64,000 bases of DNA from Acidobacteriota bacterium. Its GTDB lineage: Bacteria; Acidobacteriota; Terriglobia; Acidiferrales; UBA7541. Under the pieces are notes generated by a model, which had not been told where the DNA came from, did not search any database, and saw only the letters and a program-made list of their open reading frames with translations. Location of the stretch: contig JAKBLM010000006.1 of assembly GCA_021832085.1 (NCBI GenBank), positions 1-64,000 on the forward strand, read 5' to 3'. Below, piece by piece: positions 6,580 to 14,918 of the stretch (its first letter is position 1; each line of letters starts with the position of its first letter). The position numbers and the translations under genes are program-made.

Positions 6580-9427
6580 GGACCGCTTTCCGGGACACGG
6601 GGAATTCCAGGCGGAAGGTAGTGCCTTGGCCGGGACTGGACTGGATTTCGACCTTTCCGCCGTGTTCGCGAATGATGCCGTAGCTGACGGCGAGGCCGAG
6701 TCCGGTGCCACGACCGGAGGTCTTGGTGGTGAAGAAGGGATCGAAGACGCGATTCATGTGCTCGGGGCGGATGCCGTGTCCGGTGTCGGAGATATGAACT
6801 TCGACGTGGGAATTGGAGCGGAAAGAGAGCACGGTGAGGCGGCCGCCGCCGGCCATGGCGTCCCTGGCGTTGAGGAAGAGGTTCAGGAAGACCTGCTGCA
6901 GGCGATTGGCATTCGCGAAGACGGGAGGCAGTTCGGGATCGAGCAGCAGATCGAGGGCGACGTGGGAAGAGGCGAGCGGATGCCGGACGAGCGTGAGCGT
7001 GTCGCGGATGACGGTGTTGAGGTCGACGTCGGTGAACTCGGACCCGGCGGTGCGCGAGAAATTCAACAGATTGGAGGCGATCTCGCTGGCGCGGAAGGTC
7101 TGTTTCACGATCTTGTCGACCAGCATCTGGCGCGGATCGTCGGAATCGATCTGCTTGGCGAGCATCTGCGCGTAATTCGAGATGACCGCGAGCGGGGTGT
7201 TGACCTCGTGCGCAACCCCGGCCGCCAAGAGGCCGAGCGAGCTGAGCTTTTCCGTCTGGCGCATCTGCTCTTCGAGCCGGATGCGCTCGGTGATGTCGTC
7301 GATCAGAACGAGTCGCCCCAGGCGCTCGCCGTTCTTGCCAACCAGCGGGGCGAGTGAAACGTTGACGACCAGCTCGGCCGTGGGCGTCCGCAGCAGGAAT
7401 TTGTAGACGCAAGCCACGCCGTGGGAGGGTTCGGCTGAAATCGCGATTTCCGCGGCCAGATCGGGGGAAAGCACATCCTCGATCAGACGCCCGATGGCCT
7501 CCTGGCGGCTGGTCCCGATCCGCTGCTCGAGGAAGGTGTTCCAGCTCTCGATCCGGCCATCCAGATCGGTTGTGAGGACGCCGACCGAGAGCGATTCCAC
7601 GATGTTTTCGCTGAAATCCTTCAACTGCTCGATCTGCTTGGCCTTCTGCTCGATCGAATGGTAGAGCCGGCCGTTTTCGAGGGCGATGGCGATGTAGCCG
7701 GCCATGGTGAAGAGCAGGCCGAGGTCGGCGCTCGAGAGGTAATCGCCGTCGACGGTCTTCCCGAGGCCGAGCACGGCGACGGTGCGATCCTGCACCCGGC
7801 AGGCGAGGAAATAGGAAAGGCCGAGCTGCGCGATGGTGCTGCGCTGAGCCGGTGAAAGGCCCGGAGCGTCAGCCGATTCGAAGAACAGGTAGCCTCGCCC
7901 GTCGGCCTGAGTCGAGAGGAAGCCCAAGTCGAGCGGTCCCTCCCAGCCGATGCCGGTGGACCGGGCCAGGCTAAAGCTGCCCGGCGCGGCGGCATCCTCG
8001 ACGAAAATCGCCAGGCGATCGACCAGCAGCGCCTGTGAGATGCGGCGCAGGACGGAGGCAAGCATGGGCTCGAGCCGCACCTCAGCGGTGAGCGTGCGGC
8101 CAAATTCGACCAGGGTGCGGCGGTAATCGAGCCGATCACGGTAAAAGAAGCGATCCAGACGCTCCTGCACCCATTCGCGGAGCGGCTCGAAAAGGAAACC
8201 GGCGGCGACGATCGCCAGCACGACGCCGGCCGGCCCGGTCGTCCACGCGGTGTGGAAGAGCAGGCCGATTGCGGCTACCAGCGCGAAGTACAGGCCGACG
8301 ACGACGGCAGTCGCGGCAGTGTACGCGAGCCCGCGGCGGATCATGATGTCCACGTCCATCAGCCGGTAGCGGATGATGGCGTAGCCGAAACCGATCGGCA
8401 CCAGCACCAGCGACAGCACCGAGAGATTCATCCACGGCGCAATTGGCAAGCCCAGGGAATAGGGAATGATGTAGCAGGCAAGGAACGGTGCGATGCCGGC
8501 GAGCACGCCGGCCGTCGCCACCTTCAGCTGGCGCTGCACCAGGCCGGTCTGTGCCCGACGATGGCTCCGGAAAAAGAGGGCGGCGGCCAGTACCGAGTAG
8601 ACGCCGAGGTAGCCGAGCTCGATGCGGTCGAGCATCCAGAGCGAGCCGAGCCACGGAGAGAAACCGAACAGGCCGTCGGCAACGACCACGTGGAGGGCGA
8701 GCAGAGCCGCGGGCAGCAAGTAGACCAGGCCGAGGCTGAGCCAGGGTCGGCGGCGGGTGCGGTTGGGAAACACCATCGCGAAATGCACGAGCAGCGCCGG
8801 CTGGAGCAGCATCGCCACCACGTTCGCCCAATACACCTCGTAGTCAAAGGTCGTGAGTTTGCCCGAGTAGTGAAAGCTGAAGAGGATGAACGAAACCAGG
8901 CAGAAAAGGTAGAAATGGACAGCGCGTGGGGCGTTCCAGCGGCGAACGAAGATGAAGAGCCCGATAAGCAAGTAGACCAGGCCCACCAGGCGCAGGTAGT
9001 TTTCCGCGTCGAGCGGCTTAGGCGCCGGCTCGGTAACCAGGGGCAAGCTCAGTACCTCGCCCTGGCGCTGCACCTTGTAGTGCAACTCGGTCCAGAGTCC
9101 GGCATGATAAAGATCGCGGGCGACGTCGGTGGCGCGCGCGACCGGTTTCCCATTGATTGCGAGGAGTTGGTCGCCGCGCTCGATGCCGGCCTTGGCAGCC
9201 GGTGAATCGGGGGCGATGCGGCGAGCCACGACGCCGGAAGGGGTATCCCACCAGAGTACGCCGTCGCTCGGCAGGTTGAAGCGCTCGCGCTGCTGGAAAT
9301 TGAGGATCGCGAAAACTACGGCGGCGATGGTGAGCAGGGCGAGCGTGACCGCGCCCAGGCGTGCAGGCAGCGAGGGCCGGAACATCCCGGCGGGCGAGGT
9401 ACGGAAGGAATCGCTGCGTCGCGTCAT
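6572..9427 (-). CDS. PDZ-containing multi-pass sensor histidine kinase (951 aa)
   Basis: A basic N-terminus precedes membrane span 1 (about 25-43). Next comes a PDZ domain (about 57-131; RIAPDSPAAKAGIERGDQLL), then about nine more spans (145-440). The cytoplasmic part has GAF (about 470-600), PAS (about 610-720), HisKA with H740 in GVAHEVNTPLA, and a HATPase with DTGHGI and GTGLGLAVSYGI. Positive-inside reasoning puts the PDZ in the periplasm: one span in, PDZ out, nine spans back to the cytoplasm. The ATG at 9427 is chosen because the signal-like hydrophobic run follows it; a GTG at 9565 would overlap the upstream gene. It is coupled to its response regulator and lies downstream of the barrel protein and GWxTD genes. 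Confidence 0.9.
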   Translation of the reverse strand: MTRRSDSFRTSPAGMFRPSLPARLGAVTLALLTIAAVVFAILNFQQRERFNLPSDGVLWWDTPSGVVARRIAPDSPAAKAGIERGDQLLAINGKPVARATDVARDLYHAGLWTELHYKVQRQGEVLSLPLVTEPAPKPLDAENYLRLVGLVYLLIGLFIFVRRWNAPRAVHFYLFCLVSFILFSFHYSGKLTTFDYEVYWANVVAMLLQPALLVHFAMVFPNRTRRRPWLSLGLVYLLPAALLALHVVVADGLFGFSPWLGSLWMLDRIELGYLGVYSVLAAALFFRSHRRAQTGLVQRQLKVATAGVLAGIAPFLACYIIPYSLGLPIAPWMNLSVLSLVLVPIGFGYAIIRYRLMDVDIMIRRGLAYTAATAVVVGLYFALVAAIGLLFHTAWTTGPAGVVLAIVAAGFLFEPLREWVQERLDRFFYRDRLDYRRTLVEFGRTLTAEVRLEPMLASVLRRISQALLVDRLAIFVEDAAAPGSFSLARSTGIGWEGPLDLGFLSTQADGRGYLFFESADAPGLSPAQRSTIAQLGLSYFLACRVQDRTVAVLGLGKTVDGDYLSSADLGLLFTMAGYIAIALENGRLYHSIEQKAKQIEQLKDFSENIVESLSVGVLTTDLDGRIESWNTFLEQRIGTSRQEAIGRLIEDVLSPDLAAEIAISAEPSHGVACVYKFLLRTPTAELVVNVSLAPLVGKNGERLGRLVLIDDITERIRLEEQMRQTEKLSSLGLLAAGVAHEVNTPLAVISNYAQMLAKQIDSDDPRQMLVDKIVKQTFRASEIASNLLNFSRTAGSEFTDVDLNTVIRDTLTLVRHPLASSHVALDLLLDPELPPVFANANRLQQVFLNLFLNARDAMAGGGRLTVLSFRSNSHVEVHISDTGHGIRPEHMNRVFDPFFTTKTSGRGTGLGLAVSYGIIREHGGKVEIQSSPGQGTTFRLEFPVSRKAVHA

Positions 9428-9530
9428 CGTTTGTTCGTCGGCTGCGCCTGGGGCCGGCGGTTTCGCCGGCCGGTGAGCGGTACTCGGTCCCTCGGTGCCG
9501 CGGAGGCGCGTGAAAACAATTGTTCGGTGC

Positions 9531-11204
9531 TCAGAACTGGACGGCAAACCCTCCGCGAATCGCACGGGCGGCGGGAATCAGGATGGCTTGCCCGTCGGCA
9601 GTTTCCAAGCTGACGTAGCCTTGGGCCAGCAGATTCCGAACATCGATCAGTGCAACAATCCGGCAGCAAAACAGGCTCGGGAGCGGCTGCCGCACGCTGA
9701 CATTCAAATACGGCTCAACCCCAAACATCGAGGCACCAAACGGATCGAGGCGACTCAGCACCGGGCCATCGACCCATTCGTAGCCCGCGGAGAGTTCGGT
9801 TCCGGAGCGCGGGATGCGGCCGGCAAGCAGGCCGCCCAGCAGATTTCGGCGCTCGTGCCGGATCATGTTACGCAGCGATGCTCCGGCAAAATCGGCGGCC
9901 GGGGGAGCCAGAGCTTCGGTGGAAGTGTAGACAAGAGTTGCATCCCAGTGACTCGATAGCTTTTGCTGGTAACCGACACGCGCGCCCCACTGGTCCAGCG
10001 AGCCGCCGTTGTAGACGAACGCGTTCGAAAAGGGGTCGGAGATCGTGTTGGTGCTGATCAGCGTTCCGCGCCCGAAGACGGCCACGTTCGCGTCCGAGCC
10101 GTGGAAAACCGCAGCGGTCAGCGAAGCGTCCGAGCCAAGCGCGCGTCGGACCGCGATCTCCTCGTGCCAGGCGTCATCGAGGGCCAGCCGGCCGTTGCTT
10201 TCGACCGGGATCGGAAACCGATTGAGTGCGAGCTCGGGATCAGCGGCGCGGCGGCCCTCCGGGATCGAGCCGAGCAGGAACGAGGCGACCCAGCCAGGGG
10301 CCACGGCGACGTGAAGCCGGGCCTGGGGCCGCAGGGCGGAAACGTTGCCATTCAGGCCTGCAAAAACGTACTGGGCGCCGTAATCCAGTTTGACGCTGTT
10401 GCCAAACTGGAGCCGCTGGGAGGAATCGATCTCGACGCCGCGGAAGGCGGGTTGGCCCGTTCCCATTTGCGACTGGTGAAAAATGACGGTGGTCGAGTCC
10501 GCAGCGCGGCCCTGGGCGCCGGTCGGACGAATCCAGGTAGCGGCGAAGCCGGTCGTGGCCGCGTCCTGATAGCCGACGCGGCCCGCGAGCATCAGGTGCC
10601 CGGCGCCGCCGAGGCCTTCGTTGTAAAGGAATGCCGTCGAGCCGAGCGGATTCATATTGACCGGAGACCACGACGAAAGGGAGCCGGTGGTGAATTCGGC
10701 GCGGCCGTGAATCGCCCGGGTTTCGCGACGGTGCTCGCTGCCGTCGAACACCGGCCCGCCGGAATAGCGCAGCACCGGCCGCGTGAGGCTCGCCGAGCGC
10801 AGCACCCACTCCCACTGGTGGGGCGAGTCACCGGGGCGCGGGCCGCGGCGAAACTGTTCGATCGAGGAGAACAGGGAACCAAGCTCGATGCGGAGCAGCG
10901 TGATGTGGCCGGTAACGATGTGGACGCGCGGCTCGAACGCCGGCAGGAAGCCGGCAAGACGCACGCGGACGGTGTAGGTGCCCGGCAGCAGCGGCGTCGA
11001 AGCGAAAACGCCGTGGGAATCCGTCACCAGTCGCAGCGGGTCCCCAGGGCCGATTGCGGGCGTCACGACGACGATTGCGCCGAGCTGGGGAGTTCCCTGG
11101 GCGACAACGACCCCGCCCACGCGACCGCGTTTCGGCGCCGCCGAGGCGGCCGTGGCCAGCCCGACGGTGAGCAGCAAAGCGAGCAGCAATGTACGAAGGC
11201 GCAT
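9531..11204 (-). CDS. Outer-membrane beta-barrel protein with carboxypeptidase-regulatory domain (557 aa)
   Basis: A signal peptide (residues 1-22, cleavage after ASAA) is followed by a carboxypeptidase-regulatory-like Ig fold (about 28-110; VTDSHGVFASTPLLPGTYTVRVRLAG). The rest alternates hydrophobic and polar residues with aromatic girdles, like a TonB-dependent-receptor barrel, but it is much shorter than the 990-residue receptors in this window and has no clear plug. It ends in AVQF, a terminal Phe expected of Bam-assembled proteins. It sits 26 bp after the GWxTD gene and about 100 bp before the PDZ kinase on the same strand. A specialised surface protein or short transporter are both possible. 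Confidence 0.75.
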   Translation of the reverse strand: MRLRTLLLALLLTVGLATAASAAPKRGRVGGVVVAQGTPQLGAIVVVTPAIGPGDPLRLVTDSHGVFASTPLLPGTYTVRVRLAGFLPAFEPRVHIVTGHITLLRIELGSLFSSIEQFRRGPRPGDSPHQWEWVLRSASLTRPVLRYSGGPVFDGSEHRRETRAIHGRAEFTTGSLSSWSPVNMNPLGSTAFLYNEGLGGAGHLMLAGRVGYQDAATTGFAATWIRPTGAQGRAADSTTVIFHQSQMGTGQPAFRGVEIDSSQRLQFGNSVKLDYGAQYVFAGLNGNVSALRPQARLHVAVAPGWVASFLLGSIPEGRRAADPELALNRFPIPVESNGRLALDDAWHEEIAVRRALGSDASLTAAVFHGSDANVAVFGRGTLISTNTISDPFSNAFVYNGGSLDQWGARVGYQQKLSSHWDATLVYTSTEALAPPAADFAGASLRNMIRHERRNLLGGLLAGRIPRSGTELSAGYEWVDGPVLSRLDPFGASMFGVEPYLNVSVRQPLPSLFCCRIVALIDVRNLLAQGYVSLETADGQAILIPAARAIRGGFAVQF

Positions 11205-11230
11205 AGGCCAATCGATCTACAGCAAACGGT

Positions 11231-12922
11231 CTACTTCTGCACTTCGCTGACGTCTAACCGATGCGCGGGCAAAACGGTGAAATCGGCCGATTTGACCAGA
11301 TCCTGATGCGTCGTATTGTCCACGACCGTGATCTGCAGTTTGTAGTGCCCGGGAGCCATCCCCGACAGCGGGAGCTTCTTTTCGATATCGAGCTGCTCGC
11401 CGATGTCGCCGAGTTTCCCCGACGTATCGGTTTGTTGGAGCACAACCTGCTTGCCACGTGTGATCACGTAGTGAACCGTGGCATCGGCGCGATGGGTTTT
11501 CGGATCGATGTGCAGGTTGTAAACCTGCATATAGAAACCCATCGTCTGATTGGTTCTGAAAGTCGAGGTGAGGTCGGGCCGCACCTTCACATCCCCAATG
11601 ACGAACTGGCCGAGGCCGATGTCGTTGGCGGAAACACCTTCGATCTGGTCGGCGATAATCAGCGAGCTCGAGCTGAGTTTCGTATCGTTGTATTGGGGCA
11701 CGGGCAAGCGGGTGTTCACCACCCCGACGTTGCCGCTATTCATGTCCTTGACCACCAGATCGAGCTGATAGAGGCCCGGCCGCAGGGGGATCTCCTTCTG
11801 GTAGATGGCCTGGTCGTTGTCATGAATCGACTGCTGCAGCAGCGAACCCGGAATCTGGACCGTGACGGGATCCTCGAAGGTCTGCGCTACCTCGCCGCCG
11901 AGCGTCGTGACGCGGCCGAAGATGTGGAGTGTCGCCGTTTGCACGCCGTCCCTATCCCTGAACGACATCTGCTTGTCGGGAACCTCGATGGTGACCGGAA
12001 CCAGATCCGTGGCCCTGGTGATGCGGAGGAAATCGGCCCGGTAAGCATAGCTCAGCTGGTTGCGGATCACGTGCGAGGTGACCATGGCTTCCAGGTCCTT
12101 GAACTTGACCGGTGGCGGCTGGAAGATCTTCGCGTAGAGCTCGATCCGATTGAACTCGTTCATGCCTTCCGGCATGCCGCCGATCGCAGTGGGGCAGGTG
12201 GTGCCATTGGTGTTCGAAAACTGGTCGAGCTTGCTGCCGCCGTTCATGATTTCGCTCTCACTGAGGCCCGCGCCGGGCACGAAGTGCATCGCGTCGTTGG
12301 CGCACGGGTTCATCGTGAGTTCGTACTCGCCAGTCATGGTGGGGTCGACGAACATGAGCTTGACGTTGTTGCCGATGCCAGGCAGGTAGTTGTAAGTCCA
12401 GATCTCGAAGGGATACGCGGTGGTCGTTCCACCGCCTTCGCTCGCAGGCCGTGTATAGGGACCGCCGGCCGGGTGGGAGTCAATCTCGGAAGGGGGCCCC
12501 CACATGATGTAAATACGGCCACGATCGGTCTTCCAGCCGGGTTCGCCGGAAGAGAAGTGTTCGTTGGCGTACGCGATGCGGCGGTAGAACTGTTCCTTGT
12601 ACGTGTTTACCGGCGACCCGGGGTCAGGGTTGCGGCGTGCCCAGAAAGCCTGGATGAACTTTTCGCGTTCTTCGTTTGTCTGCAGCTTCAGGAATTCTTT
12701 GCGCTCGGCGGGCGTGATGATATAGGAGACTTCATCGAGCCAGTGCCGGTATGGGTTCCCGAGCTCTTTCATCAATTCTTTCTCGCGCTTTTTCTCCTGC
12801 TTCTTGGTGAAATGCTGATGGCGGCTTGTGTGCTGGGAATTCTGACCGCTTGCCAAAGGCGCGAAGACGAGAATGAGTGCCAATGAAAGAAGAGAGACGG
12901 ATACCATCTTGAGAGAACGCAT
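11231..12922 (-). CDS. GWxTD-domain secreted protein (563 aa)
   Basis: The first 26 residues are a signal peptide (LLSLALILVFAPLASG). A Lys-rich linker (HFTKKQEKKREKEL) is followed by the GWxTD domain, about residues 55-200. It contains YIITPAERKEFLKL, FWARRNPDP and the name-giving GWKTDRGRIYIMWGPP near residue 129. The remaining ~350 residues form beta-rich repeats, probably Ig-like. GWxTD proteins are widespread in Acidobacteriota and related phyla and have no established function. This is the first gene of the four-gene operon, with a good sigma-70 promoter 30-60 bp upstream. The C-terminus ends ...DVSEVQK. Confidence 0.85.
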   Translation of the reverse strand: MRSLKMVSVSLLSLALILVFAPLASGQNSQHTSRHQHFTKKQEKKREKELMKELGNPYRHWLDEVSYIITPAERKEFLKLQTNEEREKFIQAFWARRNPDPGSPVNTYKEQFYRRIAYANEHFSSGEPGWKTDRGRIYIMWGPPSEIDSHPAGGPYTRPASEGGGTTTAYPFEIWTYNYLPGIGNNVKLMFVDPTMTGEYELTMNPCANDAMHFVPGAGLSESEIMNGGSKLDQFSNTNGTTCPTAIGGMPEGMNEFNRIELYAKIFQPPPVKFKDLEAMVTSHVIRNQLSYAYRADFLRITRATDLVPVTIEVPDKQMSFRDRDGVQTATLHIFGRVTTLGGEVAQTFEDPVTVQIPGSLLQQSIHDNDQAIYQKEIPLRPGLYQLDLVVKDMNSGNVGVVNTRLPVPQYNDTKLSSSSLIIADQIEGVSANDIGLGQFVIGDVKVRPDLTSTFRTNQTMGFYMQVYNLHIDPKTHRADATVHYVITRGKQVVLQQTDTSGKLGDIGEQLDIEKKLPLSGMAPGHYKLQITVVDNTTHQDLVKSADFTVLPAHRLDVSEVQK

Positions 12923-12956
12923 AACCTGGTCCCCCGAATAAACACCAAACGCCAGA

Positions 12957-12986
12957 ATTGTAGCCCCGGAACTTAACCCGAGTCAA
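12957..12986 (-). promoter_or_regulatory. Sigma-70 promoter of the GWxTD - barrel - kinase - regulator operon
   Basis: On the minus strand TTGACT (12981-12986) is followed after 18 bases by TACAAT (12957-12962), both close to consensus. The predicted start is near 12950, giving a leader of about 28 bases with a GGGGGA ribosome-binding site before the ATG at 12922. No sigma-54 -24/-12 site was seen in this region. Confidence 0.6.
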
Positions 12987-13248
12987 TACAAGCATTTGGA
13001 TGCTTGCCCAGCGGGCGGCATTGCGGGCATCTGTTTGTCCCCGGGAGATTTGCGGCCGGCCGTTTGCCCGAGCCCGGGGCTGCTGCAGTGGCCTTGGCAC
13101 CTACGGGAAGCTCTGAAGATGCCGCAGAGGACGAGCCGGAGGTTCGCGCCGACAGGGGAGCAGGCAAGACAGGCTTCTCCCCCTGCCTTTGGCGACGGGT
13201 TTCCGGTACACTGCTGGCGAGGACACAGCTGGCAAGGAGGCGAACCAG
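12963..13248. other. Intergenic region between divergent GWxTD operon and bacterioferritin gene
   Basis: Beyond the promoter of the minus-strand operon I see no gene here. Short open frames exist on both strands but none has a ribosome-binding site or protein-like composition. The bacterioferritin ribosome-binding site AAGGAGG lies at its right end. No clear iron-regulator operator is visible. Confidence 0.5.
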
Positions 13249-13725
13249 ATGAAGGGGAAACCCGAAGTTCTAGCGGAACTTTCCGAGCGGCTCAAGGAAG
13301 AGCTCGCCGCGATCAACCAGTACATTCTCCACGCCGAAATGTGCGAAAACTGGGGCTACCTGCGACTCTCGCACCAGACCAAGAAGCAATCGATCGGCGA
13401 AATGAAGCACGCCGAGCGTATCGTCGAGCGGATCCTGTTCCTCGAAGGGGCGCCGCGAATGGACCATCTGGCCAAAATCACCATCGGCAAGGACGTGCCA
13501 CAACAGTTGGAAAACGATCTGGCGCTCGAACGAGGCGCCGTGGCCGACTACAACAAGTCGATCGAAATCTGCCGCAAGGTGGGCGACAACGCCACCGCCG
13601 ATTTCCTGAAGGAGATCCTCAAGGACGAGGAAGACCACGTCGACATGCTCGAGACCGAATTGAGCCTGATCGCCCAGATGGGCCTGCAGAATTACCTCGC
13701 TCAACAGATGAGAGAAGAGAAGTAG
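13249..13725 (+). CDS. bfr: Bacterioferritin (158 aa)
   Basis: This has full bacterioferritin length and all family landmarks. The ferroxidase ligands are E18, E51, H54, E94, E127 and H130, and the heme ligand is M52. It should form a 24-subunit cage that oxidises Fe(II) and stores Fe(III), with heme between subunit pairs. The start at 13249 is supported by AAGGAGG 8 bases upstream; the frame is open upstream but without homology. It is a monocistronic plus-strand gene between the minus-strand GWxTD operon and the FecR-type gene. Regulation by iron is expected from the family, but no operator is evident. Confidence 0.97.
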   Translation: MKGKPEVLAELSERLKEELAAINQYILHAEMCENWGYLRLSHQTKKQSIGEMKHAERIVERILFLEGAPRMDHLAKITIGKDVPQQLENDLALERGAVADYNKSIEICRKVGDNATADFLKEILKDEEDHVDMLETELSLIAQMGLQNYLAQQMREEK

Positions 13726-13855
13726 CGGCGACCGGCCTGACCTGGCTGTGCGGGCCCCGGCCGAGTCACGACCATCGATCGCCGAGGATCCACTTCCCTA
13801 ACCGACTGAGGCGGAGCCGGGGCGCACCGCATCCAAATAACTGGAGGCGGTCGTC

Positions 13856-14698
13856 ATGACACGAACATGGAGCAGGGGATGGCCGGCGGTAGCTTTGCTT
13901 TTGGTGTTCGCGCCGGCGGCGTGGGCCGCGCCGGCGCGGATGCCCAGACCGGGTGCACTCAATAGCGTGCAGGGCCAGGTGACCGTGGACGGACGCGAAG
14001 TGGTGCCGGCGCGGATTCGGAGCGAGGCGCTGGGAGCAAAACAAGCGATCCGGACGTGGCGCGGTAGGGCAGAGTTGCTCTTGACGCCGGGGACATACTT
14101 GCGGATCGGCAATCATTCAGAAGCGCGCCTGCTTTCCCGCAGCCTCGAAAATACGAGGGTGAGAGTGGTGCGCGGCACGGCGCTGCTCGAAGCAGAGGCC
14201 GGCTACAAGAGCGACTTGACCGTGGAGATGGACGGGACACGGACGAAAATTGACAAAAAAGGTCTCTACGGCTTCAATGCGAGCCGAAAAGCGATCGCCG
14301 TGCTGCATGGCAAGGCCACTGTTTACGACGGGCAATCGCGAGTGACCCTGAAAAACAATCGGCATCTGCTCATCGGCAGCGAGAAGCGACTTCGGCCAGG
14401 GAAGCTGAACAAGCGCGCTTTCCAATCCACGCCGCTCTTTCGCTGGAGCATGCTGCGCAACCGGTATGAAGCCGAGGCGAAGAGAAGCGTGCAGCGGCAG
14501 CTCGCGCAGACGGGCCGCTGGTACGGTCCGGGCTGGTATTGGTCGGGGTTCTGGGGCTTCTATACCTACCTGCCCTCTGCCGGTTGGTATGCCGGGCCGT
14601 ATTTTGCTCCCTATGGCCCTCCTTACCTCTACGGTCCCTGGGGCTGGGGCGGCTGGGGTGGGGGCTGGTGGGGAGACGGGGACGGCGACGGCATTTAG
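13856..14698 (+). CDS. FecR-domain secreted protein with aromatic/Gly-rich tail (280 aa)
   Basis: A signal peptide (residues 1-24, cleavage after AWA) precedes a FecR-like domain (about 35-180), seen as repeated GxxxVRVVRGTALLEAEAGYKS and GKATVYDG strands. The last ~75 residues are low complexity, rich in Tyr, Trp, Gly and Pro, ending in an Asp-Gly run. Classical FecR is an inner-membrane anti-sigma regulator with a cytoplasmic N-terminal domain. That domain and a partner sigma factor gene are missing here, so this is probably an exported envelope protein rather than a sigma regulator. GGAGG lies 8 bases before the ATG. A stem-loop follows the stop. Confidence 0.8.
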   Translation: MTRTWSRGWPAVALLLVFAPAAWAAPARMPRPGALNSVQGQVTVDGREVVPARIRSEALGAKQAIRTWRGRAELLLTPGTYLRIGNHSEARLLSRSLENTRVRVVRGTALLEAEAGYKSDLTVEMDGTRTKIDKKGLYGFNASRKAIAVLHGKATVYDGQSRVTLKNNRHLLIGSEKRLRPGKLNKRAFQSTPLFRWSMLRNRYEAEAKRSVQRQLAQTGRWYGPGWYWSGFWGFYTYLPSAGWYAGPYFAPYGPPYLYGPWGWGGWGGGWWGDGDGDGI

Positions 14699-14706
14699 CC
14701 CGAATT

Positions 14707-14739
14707 CTCGGCAGCCCGCAGCCTTGCGGCACTGCCGAG
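14707..14739 (+). terminator. Stem-loop after the FecR-domain gene
   Basis: CTCGGCAG (14707-14714) pairs with CTGCCGAG (14732-14739), and an inner CCGCA/TGCGG stem extends the structure. It starts 8 bases after the stop at 14698. There is no U-run after it, so it may be a weak terminator or an mRNA-stabilising hairpin. Confidence 0.4.
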
Positions 14740-14918
14740 GATCGCGGCGAGTCCCGGCGTTGTGAGTTGGGGAAGATACCGAAATTCCCGAGGCGGGCTC
14801 GTTTTCTGAATCCGCGAGGCGCGGCGAAGCCGGGAGCGCCGCTCTCCTGATACAACCGGAAAGCTGGCCCCTCCCTGCGCTGGGAGTGACGCCGCGCGCG
14901 TTACGCCGTTTTGTGAGC

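Noticed and set aside
10000..11300. Long plus-strand frames opposite the kinase, barrel and GWxTD genes
   Set aside because: They are antisense shadows produced by GC-rich codon usage; the minus-strand products have clear domains.
12963..13248. Possible sigma-54 promoter for the kinase operon
   Set aside because: TGGCAC at 13094 lacks a TTGC at the required spacing; only a sigma-70 promoter fits.
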